From Membranipora membranacea (taxonomy: Eukaryota; Bryozoa; Gymnolaemata; Cheilostomatida; Membraniporidae), in the NCBI GenBank assembly GCA_914767715.1, contig OU612075.1, positions 11,716,001-11,780,000 of the forward strand: a stretch of 64,000 bases of DNA, read 5' to 3'. The notes under the pieces were generated by a model. That model saw nothing but the letters and a program-made list of their open reading frames with translations, did not search any database and was not told the DNA's origin. Numbering within the stretch: the first letter of the stretch is position 1; every line of letters begins with the position of its first letter. Positions 47,014 to 57,439 of the stretch are shown here, one piece after another. Position numbers and translations under genes: made by a program.

Positions 47014-47214
47014 CTACAATCTACATTTTGGGACTTGGATACCAATTGGCATTACAAAATTATTCTCTCTTAGTTTGTAATACGTCTTTCTTTTCAACAA
47101 GTCACCTGGGTCAATAGGTGGCCCTTTAGGTCCTGCCAAAAGCTGGCCAACATCACCAGCCATCTTGAAACATTTTTGCTCAACACTTTCGACGCTGCAG
47201 TCATCAGGAATCAC
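47014..47214 (-). CDS. hypothetical exon, unrecognised
   Basis: A minus-strand frame of 66 codons preceded by an AG acceptor-like site (AATTCCAG) reads IPDDCSVESVEQKCFKMAGD, GPKGPPIDPGDLLKRKTYY and NNFVMPIGIQVPKCRL. The composition is protein-like. No splice partner or family is recognised. Confidence 0.3.
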   Translation of the reverse strand: MIPDDCSVESVEQKCFKMAGDVGQLLAGPKGPPIDPGDLLKRKTYYKLRENNFVMPIGIQVPKCRL

Positions 47215-47435
47215 CTGGAATTCATCATCATGTATTCAATAATATTGAGAGAACATAAAATAAATATCATTCTGTCAGAAGCATTATATTTCACGGCCGA
47301 CCACTACTACAAGTTAATCGATATGTACCCATACTCCTGGAATGACAAATAATAAAGCCTAGAAACTATCAACATGTGGGTCACCAACACAGAATCTATT
47401 AAAAGAAACAGCTTACTCAGCCTTTTTCAGCTTAG

Positions 47436-47744
47436 TCAACAATTTATTTTTAAACACTCCGCTCTCATATCGTTCAATTTGTCCCATGCTGCTTTAGCAG
47501 TCTCACATTGTGTTATCAGGTATAAGAGCTCATCACTCGCCGTTAACACTATATGACTCAGTGCCATAGCAGCTCTAGAGGCATGCTCTTGCTTATCCTT
47601 CGCAGAGGCTTCATTAGCAGGAGCAGTTACAGTATTGTCCACAAAGCCAAACAGATGTTTGGCTATCAGGTAGTGTTTGAGCTTGAACTTACAGATTGTA
47701 TAGTTGTCAGGCCGGAGCTTAGTAAGCTCCCACTCATCACCCAT
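47436..47744 (-). pseudogene. copia-type gag fragment (UBN2/DUF4219-like)
   Basis: Minus-strand ORF starting MGDEWELTKLRPDNYTICKF, then KLKHYLIAKHLFGFVDNT, EHASRAAMALSHIVLTASDE and AKAAWDKLNDM. This is the N-terminal gag of Ty1/copia elements: L-x-G-x-N-Y-x-x-W-K, then L-x-L-x-I-x(n)-A-x-x-x-W-x-x-L. Here W of the first motif is replaced by C, and the protein ends right after the W-D-K-L motif. No integrase or polymerase region is near. Confidence 0.75.
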
Positions 47745-47892
47745 CTTCAGTATGTTATGCAGAGTAACCTGGGCCCATAACCTGTTGTTTTACTGACTTG
47801 ATCTCAGAGAGAAAATTATTGCATGTATTACTCAGCCATGAGAGGAACAAAGAAGAACGCAATGCATGATGAGAAAAAGTAAGCAGACAACT

Positions 47893-48320
47893 CTAATTAA
47901 ACAAAGAGAACACAACTGCAACTACACTATTTACAATAGGCTCTAATATAGCCAAGCCCCCGGATTCAAGAAACTTGTCTGAGACTTTGGCTCTCCTGCA
48001 CTCGGATTTGATGTCTAGTTTTTCATAGTAGGCAGTCTGTGATAAAAACAATCGTCCGTAAGACATACAATTAGGAATGTTTGGTGTACCTACCTCTCTT
48101 CCATCCTTGTCCAAACAGAGATCTTTTCCACACCCTACATCGCTGCAACTTCCAGCCAGGCCAATATCAACAATGATGAAGCAGTAGTCTGCTCCAGCTA
48201 ACTGTCATTAGGTTTATTGAGTAGAATTTCTTGTATAATGTCCCTGTGTTGTCTATTGCCTACATGTGGCTATGTTTGCCATCAATTGCTACACTACAAC
48301 TCAGAAAATGTGATAGGAGA
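47893..48320 (-). pseudogene. PIF/Harbinger nuclease (DDE_Tnp_4) fragment
   Basis: Minus-strand blocks run VAIDGKHSHM, stop, DNTGTLYKKFYSINLM, a frame change, then ADYCFIIVDIGLAGSCSD and GKDLCLDKDGRE. After a possible short intron (GTAGGT...TCACAG) comes TAYYEKLDIKSECRRAKVSD. These correspond to the first Asp (IDGKH) and the Y-x-F-x-x-V-D-I-G-x-x-G-x-x-S-D block of Harbinger transposases. The stop and the frame change show it is dead. It carries the second half of the domain, whereas the copy at 2.4 kb carries the first half. Confidence 0.7.
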
Positions 48321-48359
48321 GTGCTCTTGCTTTTAGGACATTCATCTGTTTTATCTGTA

Positions 48360-48934
48360 TTATCCTGGAAACAAAAAACATAACAATTCCCCTCTGAAAT
48401 TTGAATTCTGCTGACTCCTTTCTTTGTTCGCGACAAACTGCAAACTAGTCTCTGACATTTGATTTGCTAGAGATGGGCCCGGGTGTGCTTCATCCCTTAG
48501 TCGGTCTGCTCTGAAGTACATCTCACGGCTATCAATTTGCCTACCAAATACTCTCGTTGTGAGGCAGGGAGTCGCCACATCGTTTTGTGAATTCAGGTTG
48601 CATATTTGGTGGTTCAGCCTGTTCACTATCCCCCAGTGATCGGGTGTGGGTGATTTTGGGGGCGTAAAATGAGCAAAGGATAACATCTGGTCTGTCAGCT
48701 AATTCCCTCAAATGTTCTCTCATACATTAGAATCATAGGGCCCGCTGCGTCGGTCGCCCCCCTTGTCGCAATTTCCGGTATCCCTGATACCATTAGCTGA
48801 TTCCCTTGGCGGTCAAGATGTTGCCTCATGCTGAAGAGTGTTGCCCCTGGATAGCTGAATGTGTCGATATGAGAGAGGTCTAAATATCGTACGATACTGT
48901 TTCCTATTACAACGTAGCTATTGTTTGTCGCCAT
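48360..48934 (-). pseudogene. SGNH-hydrolase-like ORF, frameshifted
   Basis: Minus-strand start MATNNSYVVIGNSIVRYLDL then HIDTFSYPGATLFSMRQHL resembles block I of SGNH/GDSL esterases (GDSIVR), here with Asn in place of the Asp before Ser. After two frame changes it continues with LRELADRPDVIL, then HWGIVNRLNHQICNLNSQN, ATPCLTTRV and FRADRLRDEAHPGPSLANQM. The D-x-x-H-P pattern matches the C-terminal catalytic Asp/His block. SGNH-like domains occur in several animal retroelements and in defence or developmental proteins; here the context suggests a transposon origin. Confidence 0.6.
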
Positions 48935-48937
48935 CTC

Positions 48938-49045
48938 TCATTCCTTCCAAATCTCATGCGTCCTTCCCAATCCCTCTATTCCTTCCAAATCTCTCTATTC
49001 CTTACTAATCTCACTATTCCTTCCTAATCTCACTATTCTTTCCTT
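48938..49045. repeat. 19-bp minisatellite, about 5.7 copies
   Basis: Units resembling CTATTCCTTCCTAATCTCA start at 48938, 48957, 48976, 48995, 49014 and 49033. It abuts the start codon of the SGNH-like ORF on its upstream side. Confidence 0.9.
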
Positions 49046-49049
49046 CTAC

Positions 49050-49980
49050 TAGTTAGTCTTCTCTCCACCTCTGTTACTTCAACTCAAATCTACAACGCAA
49101 TGAATTTTAATTACTGTTAATACTAATAATACACAAATGAAGGGTCTTGTTTTTACTCTGCGTTTCTGCCGGGCCTCTAATTTGTTACCGTGGGTTTCTA
49201 GGCTGATGCAAATCATTTTCGCAGACGTGACTTGCCCAACAACCAACTGAGATATAACTTCTATACGACCAATTTATAAAACCTTATAAAAAAAAAACTT
49301 GCTACGTCTTCGTCGCATTTTCTAGAGAATTTAGATCGTATAGAAAAGGTTTCAGTAGCTTAGCGTGGCCATACTTCTTAACATCACTAGCATACGTAAT
49401 CATTGCTAGGTGTAATAAAGATAAACTGCTTTATGTTCGGGCAGTTGAGTAGATTCCAATAATACATTGTCAACTTCCCAAAGGGTTCCCAACTTCAATA
49501 ACATCATTGTAGACAGCTTTCTTTAAAGCTCTCGGATATCTAGGAAATAGCGCATTGCTCTTCAAAAGTGAGCCAACTCCAGTTAGTTGCCCCTTGAGAT
49601 AAGAAGTGATGTAATATATATATATATATTATGTCTAGAGTATAATTGTTCCTAAAATCTCCTATACTTCAAATAATCCTTTACGGCGGTATCAAAATCA
49701 GGTTTTTCGACATCTTTACTGAGACCAGCTCCACAATTCTGGAAACAACAAAAACACGTTCAATATATTGTTATTACCATTTCGTTGCAAAGCTCCAGTA
49801 AAATGTTTCAGCATAGAGTTCAGATCATATGTTATCATTGACAATGCATTGTGGGATACCATATGTTGTGTAGCTGACATGTAAACATTTTTCACTCCTA
49901 AAACAGACATCGTTAAGCTCAGTGTGGGCATTTCATAGCATTTACATGTTAAATATGAGGATAGTTCATTCATATACTTA
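49050..49980. other. mostly non-coding, one candidate exon
   Basis: A minus-strand stretch at about 49763-49910 is bounded by TTTTAG and GTAATA and is open in one frame (KNVYMSATQHMVSHNALSM), but its phase does not match the exon at 49982. An alternating AT tract lies near 49613-49630. Confidence 0.35.
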
Positions 49981-49981
49981 C

Positions 49982-50389
49982 CGGTAGCATAGGGTAATCA
50001 CTGTAATCCTCAATGTGTGTAGCAGTTAAATCCTCTTCCATGCAACACTTCATCTCGATTCTGGTTGGCATCTCTGCTGGGCATTCACCACAAGTACACT
50101 GCTGGCGTCTCCTACTTTGTGGGGGTGGCGGTGATGATGGTGCTTCATCATCTGCTGGTGCTGGTACAACTGGCTCCTCAAATTCTCGTTGGGCTAACCA
50201 TTGTTCAAACCTAGCTGGTCTCTGGGGAGAGGGACTTGCAGAGGACTGAGCACTGTGGCTATGTGAATCACTACTATCACTTGGCACCGTAGGAATGTTC
50301 ATTTTACCAGGTCTTCCTAGTTCCCATGGAAGCTTTCTCCCATCCTTTGTTGGTGCAAAGGCATAAGGAGTTGACCTACGGTTTGCCAT
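49982..50389 (-). CDS. cysteine-rich P2X7-tail-like exon
   Basis: A minus-strand exon from Met (MANRRSTPYAFAP) to a strong donor (CCG|GTAAGT at 49982). It has a Ser/Pro-rich middle followed by QQCTCGECPAEMPTRIEMKC then CMEEDL. The C-x-C-G-x-C, MPT, E and CC pattern is the core of the zinc-binding cysteine module known from the P2X7 receptor C-terminal tail. That module is also found as small stand-alone or transposon-linked proteins in invertebrates. No membrane segments of a P2X channel are present, so it is not a receptor. The following exon could not be placed. An almost perfect 293-bp palindrome begins 138 bp upstream. Confidence 0.6.
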
Positions 50390-50527
50390 TGTATATTGAT
50401 CATGTTATTGCAGAAGTATAGGAACAGTTTAGAGTAATTTAACAGCAGCATGCAGAAATAAACTTTTTCAGTATTTTGTTTTGACCGAAGTTTTTCATTT
50501 TTACAACTGCGCATGTGCAATAATATA

Positions 50528-50820
50528 AGGTAAATTCGCGACCTTGGTATATATATTAAATAATCAATAAATAATCAATGGAAACCCCATTTTCATTGGG
50601 AAATCCAACTGAATCCAACTTGAATTCAAGTTGTCTCCCTATCACCAATGAGGAGATAATTCTAAGTTTCATCTCATGAAACTTAGAATTATCTCCTCAT
50701 TGGTAATAGGGAGACAACTCGAATTCTAGTTGGATTCAGTTGGATTTCCCAATGAAAATTGGATTTCCATTGATTATTTATTGATTATTTAATATATATA
50801 CCAAGGTCGCGAATTTACCT
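50528..50820. mobile_element. 293-bp nearly perfect palindrome (foldback MITE)
   Basis: Arms begin AGGTAAATTCGCGACCTTGG and meet at a centre CAT-CTC-ATG at 50674, the exact midpoint. Only a few mismatches separate the arms. ATA directly abuts both ends, a possible 3-bp target duplication. No coding content. Confidence 0.92.
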
Positions 50821-52829
50821 ATAGAAAGAGAAAAACAATGAAAAGGTGCTAAAGTGCATAACAAAAAAGTGGAATTGTGGCAAAAGAGTAGGCAACTCCA
50901 CAAAAGAGTGACAAAATAACCCCTTTTGAAGATTGCTCTATTTGCCTCTGGACAGATAAGTCTTGTTATCATTGGATTTTTTAATACATTGAAGCTTTAT
51001 TGAAGGGATGCTCACCTGAATTGACCCAGCAGACAGAAATTTTTTGGGTAATTAGCAAAGTTCCGACGGTCCAAAAGTGAACAATCAGTTTAAGGATGAT
51101 TAAAATCAGATGTCTTGTTAGATGCTTCATCCTGAAGCATGGGCGGCGAGCTCATTTGCCTTAGTGGGGAGGGACTGAAGGTGATCCACTTGACTGCTCC
51201 TCATGGTCCCCGGAAGCATACATCTCGGTATAGATGCATGGCATGCATGTGTTGAAAATATTTACTACAAAATTAACAGAATATTAAATACATCTTTCAA
51301 AGCAGCTCCGGTCACAATATTATTAAATTATGTGTACAATCAAGAACTTCAAACCCCTAAAACACACAATCCCTGACCCAGATTCTCTTGTGTGAATGGT
51401 GGGATTTATTATGTGTCATATGTCACCACCTCCAACTTAAAAACATTTCTTATTTACCAATTGTATAAGTGTCAGATTATTTGTGTGAAGTCGGAGGCGG
51501 TAGGGTCATTTGGCCACACAGATAGATGAGTTTGCCTATGGGGCTTGAATATGATAGAGCTCAATGGATTACAACCTTAAGCAAACACTACTACCTATGA
51601 ATTCTCAGCTTAATCGCGAAATACCTAGATATTGGGTCATGGGGACACTTCTTATACTTTGAGTTGAAAGGAAAACCGTCATGAACATCAATGACGTGAT
51701 GGCTACACTTGAGAGCATTTCTACCAGTAAGTCAGTTTGCAGCAGTAATCTCCGGGATCCAGGGCATTAACTTTCTCTCCTCCTTTATCACCTGTTCCAT
51801 GTTCCATGTTTGTCGCTAACTTGCACCATGTTCCTTTAAGTATACCATAACAGTGAAGACATTTTTTAACCCAGTGGTTACATCGAAGGATGTGAACTTA
51901 ATATGTTTCAGCTATCAAGGGCTTTCATCCTTACTACCATCAGGCATATTTCTCATGATAGCCATTCTAATGTTGGGCTGTCTACCATTGCCCTCGCTGC
52001 TGCCTTCATAGCCGTCCTCACTCTTGTTACGTCCTCTCTCCAGTGGTCTGGGTCATGAGTGTGTTCCCTCAATGGCTACGGTCAAATATAAAAATGTACA
52101 AGACAGCAATGGCTGAAATTATCGGTAACAGTATTGTGAAATTGAATGAACTTGTTTAATCAGCATTGTACTTCTAATTTAACAAAAAAAATTGGGCAAG
52201 ACAAATATTGTTGTCCCACCCTTGCGAGCTGAGTTCAGGATTAAAGCTGAGAACTTTCATTGGCTCGGCTTACTTTGGTGTGAGAAGTAAGGCTGTCTCG
52301 ATGTATGCGCTTGCTGAGTTCACCACCACATTCCCAAAATAGACCTCGAGCAGCAACTGATGTTTTATGGCGCCACCTACATGGTCCACTGGGCCCTTTC
52401 CAGGAGATTTCTTAAAGTTGTGGCGTCAAAGTCTTTCTTTGAAAACAGTAGATTAGACACCGTGAATCATTTTTAAAATTGAGAGGCATCTCCATCAGAC
52501 ATTAAGTGCATGTTATTTACCTCTCCAGTCCCTGACCGGGCAAAGTTGATGATTTCTTGGTTAAATGCAAAGACAGTGACACCGATACTACTATAATAAA
52601 TCTCTTCATCTTGCTTGCATGTTAAGTTCTCACTGGAATCCTCATGGGCGATAATTTCTCCATCACCTAGGTTTTCCTATATCATTGTGATCCCTTTGTA
52701 GCTCCTTTACTTTGGACTTTCACAAAGATGATACATATCATGCACTTCATAGGACCAATGCGTATAAATTTGCCCACCCGCTCAAAATATTTGTCCAGGT
52801 CAAAAGGTAAACAAACAAACCTCGAACAA
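50821..52829. other. non-coding stretch, nothing recognised
   Basis: About 2 kb without supportable exon, inverted repeat or RNA gene. Confidence 0.4.
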
Positions 52830-53420
52830 ACCGCTGAACAAACCTCATCAGCTCACAGGTAGATTTTAACTCACATTTCTTTCATCCCTTTGCCAAGTGG
52901 AAAGCTGAGGTTTTTGGAGCCTGTAGGGATTGATTTCAGTCGATATTTATTTAAAAATCTCGCCAGAGTCTCAAGTATAACATTATGCGAGTCTAGATTA
53001 TCAGTTAACTGTCATTCGCGTAAGACCATGCATACCACTACTCTCCATTTTGGTTCGATGTAACGCCATTTTTTCACTTTTTCATGGTGATGACTGGCAC
53101 TGGATCTTGTGCATGGAAGTCATTATCCCCATCACTATGCATGGCAGTGTCTTTTTGATCTCGTGAATGATGTACATCTTCTCCAGTATATTATAACATA
53201 TTTACATTATTTATGGACACTTGATTTGTTCTGGTAGAGAAGTTCTAGTTCTTCCAGCTGTATAAGTTCATTGCTGAACTCCAGAAGACTTAAATTCAAA
53301 GGAGTTTATATTTCCTCCTTGGTATGATCAAAACTGTGATCATGTAGAGATGAATCGCTCACGAAACCATCATCCAAGTACCGCCAAAGGGACAAATCAA
53401 ATACCCCAGGCCTAGAAAAT
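52830..53420. repeat. dispersed segment, copy 1 (partner 61302-62300)
   Basis: CTGAACAAACCTCATCAGCT and following bases match 61302 onward in direct orientation; a second matching block is 53233-53420 versus 62135-62310. On the minus strand the second block encodes LDDGFVSDSSLHDHSFDH, then after a stop LSLLEFSNELIQLEELE. The partner reads EDGLMNRSFLHDDSFDY and LSLLEFTNEHMQLEELE. This conservation of peptide over two copies suggests a decayed exon of an element-encoded protein. Confidence 0.65.
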
Positions 53421-53700
53421 AACACAGAAATAACAAAATACAGTGACCGAGGGTAGTCAATATTAGTATTAGTCATGGCGATTGCCATAACAGATATGAT
53501 GATTATTGTTACAAAAATTAGGAAAGACGATTGGTAATGGTGGCAAATCTCCATCTCATGTTTTTGTGCTCTTTGATAGACCTGATTGTTCCGAGAAATA
53601 TGCCTACAAGAGAAAGCCAAATGCATTGCAAGTTAATGTGTATTATTGAGTCAGATGTGGTTGAAATAATATATTGACATCTGAATAAATTGAATATGTA

Positions 53701-56307
53701 TTATGTCTTTGCCTGTAACTCTGTCAGTGCCAGTGTCGATCCAGAAGCCCCGGCCTGTTCATCATTAGCTGGCGCCTGAGGTGTGCCAGGGACCAAGGTA
53801 CTGACATACCTGATGTACAGCTCAGCGTTGCTCCTGTTACGGAGCAACGGTACGAGGGAAGAACTATCTAGATAGTTCTTCCGGTCCAGGCTGAGCTGAT
53901 TCAGGTACGCCCTGGGGGGTTCACCCCAGCTGTACTGGCCACCAACACACCGCCAGTCAACCTGCCTCAGGGGACCAAGGCAACCTTCACTCCACTGCAA
54001 CTCAACAGCCCCACCTACATTCACAGCTCTGATGCAGTGCATTGATGACATCCCTTTAAGGCTGTTAGTCTTAAAAGCACTAGTTGCTACCTGCTTCCAG
54101 TCTGAAAAGTATCTGAAGCTCAGCTCATCAACAATGTACTGGGCCCCAGATTTCTTCAAGAATTTCTTCAAACAGGTAGAAATTTCGTTGCTACCTCTTC
54201 CGCCTTCGACATGGCTCCAACACATGCAGTAGCCCTGCTGTGTGTTCTTCACAAAAAAACAAAGATTGTAAAGCACCATTCGAGACTTGTAAAATGTTTG
54301 CTTGCTGGACCTCAGCTTAGGGAATGATAATATTTCCTGCAGGTCGAAGCTTACCACTGTCTTTGAGTAATCTTCAACATTCAGCTGCCTGCTGAGGTAA
54401 GCCTCGTCCCTACTTATAATGTGTGCTTCGTATTTACTTGTCTCCTCCTCACTCGGGTCCCTTTGGTTGATGTACATTACACACTGGTCAGAGCTGGAAG
54501 AAACGATAACAAAGTTCAGTTATCTGGAAGGAAAGAACCATGAACACTCAGTCTTCAATTGGATAACCAACACAAAATATGGAACGCAAAATAATCTAGG
54601 AGGGTTGCTAAGCAATGGAAGATGTTCAACTCACTTATCACTGTTTGGCTTGTGGGTACCGAGATTGTAATTAGTTCCACAGAAAAGATAAAACCAGGTG
54701 TGGCTAGGCTTCTTTTCATCTTCAGACACACTCTTCAAAAACTCTACAGAGGTCCGCCAGGTGAGCTCCAGCAGGGAGATATCACCAATGAGGACACCAG
54801 CTGCTGTCTGGTGCCTCACACTCCTCTTCGTCCTCTGCCTATCCGGAACATTCCTCAAGTTGAGGCGGGAACCATGGCCTCCATCAGTGTCTACAGCAAA
54901 AATGGTTCGCAGTTTTCAATCACAGTAAGCAGTACTTCAGCTATTAGTGGAACATAGTAGAAGATCAGTCGAGACCAAGGCCAACCAATAATGCATTGCT
55001 AGAGAAGCCAGTGGTGGACACTCACCTCCAAGAGTTTCCATGGCTGGATCTGGAATTTCACTGATTTCTGCCAGGTCCCCGTCATCCTCATCAGCCTCAA
55101 GTAATGAGGGTCATCATCAGTATCATCAGAGTCATCTAGGAACAACAAAATAAGGGATATTGACAAATTATAACAGCAAGTACCGGGTAGAATAATCAAT
55201 CCTGGTAAACGATGCAACAGAAGTATGTCAACCAAGAGCTTACTTACCAGTGCTTTGAATTCTCTCGAGACGCACCACGAGCTCGTCTGTGGGCGTACTA
55301 GATCTGGATGGAATGGCTTGTTCTTGGGTAGTTTCTTGGGACTGAGTCTGTCTGCCCCAGGCTCCTGATAACGATGAAACAGCTCCTAAAACACACATGC
55401 ATCGAACATCATTAAGACCAGCAACTTAAAGACTTTGTTTGAGGCTGCTCTTTTGTATCACATCTTATTCTCCATATTTTATTCTATCATGTGAGCGATT
55501 TTCAGCTTTAGAATCCAAATATTGAGGAAGTTATGGCCTCTCAAACTTCCAAGGTGACGGCAATTTATCGGCAGTAAGAATCAGCCGGCAATCCCTAGGG
55601 TACGTCACAACCATCATACTTTTTACGATACACTAAAAAATATGCTGATGATCAAAATGTTCAGATCTGTAACGGTCTCAAACCCGGTCCAAATGGCTTT
55701 GCAGGCAACGCCGCTAACACTGAGCTATATTGTCTACTAGCTATCCTAGTTGGTCCAAGTGGCGTGATGGTAGCGTCGTCGCCTATAGGTATGGGGACCC
55801 GGGTCGATTCTCACCCAGGTCTGAATTTTGATCATCATCTTATCTGTGTGATTATCAGTGTATTAACTAATAACTCATAATAAGTATGACCATAGACAAA
55901 ACACATGTCTATGGTTGTGACGTACCCCAGGGGAAACATCCGCTTATTCCCAATGCCGATTGAAGGCAGTCACCCTGGAAGTTTGACAGGCCATAACTTC
56001 CTCAATATTTGCATTCTAAAGCTGAAAATCGCTCACATGATAGAATAAAATATGGAGAATAAGATGTGATACAAAAGAGCAGCCTCAAACAAAGTCTTTA
56101 AAAGCTCCACGTGTACTCATCAAATTCACAGATTTGCATCCAACATAGTACTGAAGGAATCAACTTACTATTTCTGCGTCGTCTCAGCCCACAAGTGCAC
56201 CTTCTTTGCATGCAAAAGCACCGCATTTTTATGACAATAAGATTAGCACACAGAGAATACAAAGTATAGCAATAAAACTCACCAGTTCTTCCTCGATTTC
56301 TACCCAT
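53701..56307 (-). CDS. DUF7869-type protein, N-terminal half, five exons
   Basis: Exons 56283-56307 (ATG, MGRNRGRT), 55248-55385, 55026-55135, 54635-54890 and 53701-54493 join with canonical donors (GTGAG, GTAAG, GTGAG, GTGAG) and acceptors. All phases agree except that exon 3 is one base off: its start fits one frame (DSDDTDDD) and its end fits the next (EADEDDGDLAEISEIPDPAM). One missing base near 55110 explains this. Downstream the protein is long and intact: VRHQTAAGVLIGDISLLEL, TVVSFDLQEILSFPKL, YKSRMVLYNLCFF, CMCWSHVEGGRGSNEISTCL. These match the first part of the DUF7869 domain seen in many invertebrate transposon-related proteins. The HADNCxGQNKNN catalytic-like part is absent; the C-terminus differs. 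A foldback element occupies intron 1. Confidence 0.72.
53817..53895. repeat. nested palindromes inside the coding exon
   Basis: GAAGAACTATCT and its perfect complement AGATAGTTCTTC form a 24-bp palindrome at 53858-53881. Just beside it CGTTGCTCC and GGAGCAACG form a second stem, and CAGCTCAG/CTGAGCTG close both as an outer stem. All lie in the open frame of the 53701-54493 exon. Confidence 0.8.
55426..56101. mobile_element. TTAA-flanked foldback element in intron 1
   Basis: TTAA at 55426-55429 and 56098-56101 flank inverted ends AGACTTTGTTTGAGGCTGCT, which pair for about 100 bp and then more loosely. TTAA duplication is the signature of Kolobok (and piggyBac) elements. No transposase is inside. 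It lies wholly within intron 1 of the DUF7869-type gene, leaving the splice sites intact. Confidence 0.88.
55748..55823 (+). ncRNA. tRNA-like segment inside the foldback
   Basis: TGGCGTGATGGTAGCG resembles a tRNA A box and CGGGTCGATTCTCACCC a B box with T-arm, about 30 bases apart. No complete cloverleaf is formed: acceptor and anticodon stems are poor. It may be a tRNA-derived (SINE-like) passenger. Confidence 0.45.
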
Positions 56308-56309
56308 GA

Positions 56310-57435
56310 TATATAAGCAGTAACAGAGCAGCAGTGAAGGCGAATTAATAGCAAATAAATAGGCAATAAATAGGCAATAAATAAGGGTGTATAAGGAGAA
56401 TAAATAGGAGGAATGTAAATATCACAGAGTTGCACAAATATCACAGTAAGGTTGTAAAGGAAAGATTAAAGGTAAATTTTTGGCTTTTCACGTTACGTCG
56501 TACTTACCTTCGCCAGGTGTGTTTTTCCATTTGCCGCGTAATTGATTAATTAATCAATAAGTAATTAATTGGACAGGTGACATAGAGTTAACAACACATA
56601 TCAGGCTGAGTACAGACATTCCGATAATGATTCTGCTGGAACTCCGACCTCAAATTACATTTGGGGGAAACAACTCCCCCTACATGTCTCTCCATTCAAT
56701 AATCTATAATTAGACTGCATGCGAAGTGGAGTAGCATCAAAAGAACAGCGGTGACGGGAAGTTTTAAATGGGCTAGCATCGTTTAAATGGGAATTGGGTT
56801 TAAGTCCATGGACTTCAACCCAATTGCCTAATAATTCACATTAGACAAATGGACTTTAACCAAAATGCATTTGACTTACCTTCCCTTTCCCTAGGGGAGT
56901 TGTGACCCCCGGTATATGAAAAAAGGGTATGGTGGACCGTATTTAATCAGAAAACTTGTATTCGGCCTGAGGTGGACTTAAACCCAATTGCCTCATAACC
57001 AAAATGACCAGAATTACCATGGGGCAGATTCTATACTTATGGTGTGATTTTGAGAATTCTTTTTTTTTCTAATGTAAGATTTCAACATGTAAGACCATAG
57101 CAATTGTCATAGTAGCAAAATAATTTTAGTCACATTGAAACTTATACAAATACTGCCATATCAATAACTGGCAGCCTACTTGGCAGCAGCGTTGCGTCAC
57201 CTGGCTCAGACGCTGCGCAATTCTGTTCTAGTGTGAATGCCTCACAACAAAATAGTCCCAATGCACGAACTTACAAATATGGCATTGCTGTAATAATATT
57301 TTGTCACTGGGTTGTAGCACATCATTCTTGTCATTCATTGCTGTCATGTAGCCTGCTCCTTTTCATCAAATAGTCGCCAAAGGAACTACCTTGTATATAT
57401 GACATAATTTATCGCATAAGAGTGAGACTATATTT
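56310..57435. other. non-coding stretch with a 34-bp palindrome
   Basis: AATTGGGTTTAAGTCC and its near complement form a palindrome at 56792-56825, and ACTTAAACCCAATTGCCTCA repeats part of it near 56974. No gene seen. Confidence 0.5.
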
Positions 57436-57439
57436 AGAA

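Noticed and set aside
49716-49973. possible continuation of the cysteine-rich exon at 49982
   Set aside because: The upstream exon ends in phase 0, and from the AG acceptor phase 0 gives an immediate stop; the open frame needs a different phase.
54622-54957. 111-codon plus-strand open frame
   Set aside because: Antisense shadow of exon 54635-54890 of the minus-strand gene.
56165-56215. short minus-strand segment reading RRCTCGLRRRRN with a GTAAGT donor, like a second cysteine module
   Set aside because: Its phase does not fit between exons 1 and 2 of the 53.7-56.3 kb gene, which join directly, and the other module residues are missing.
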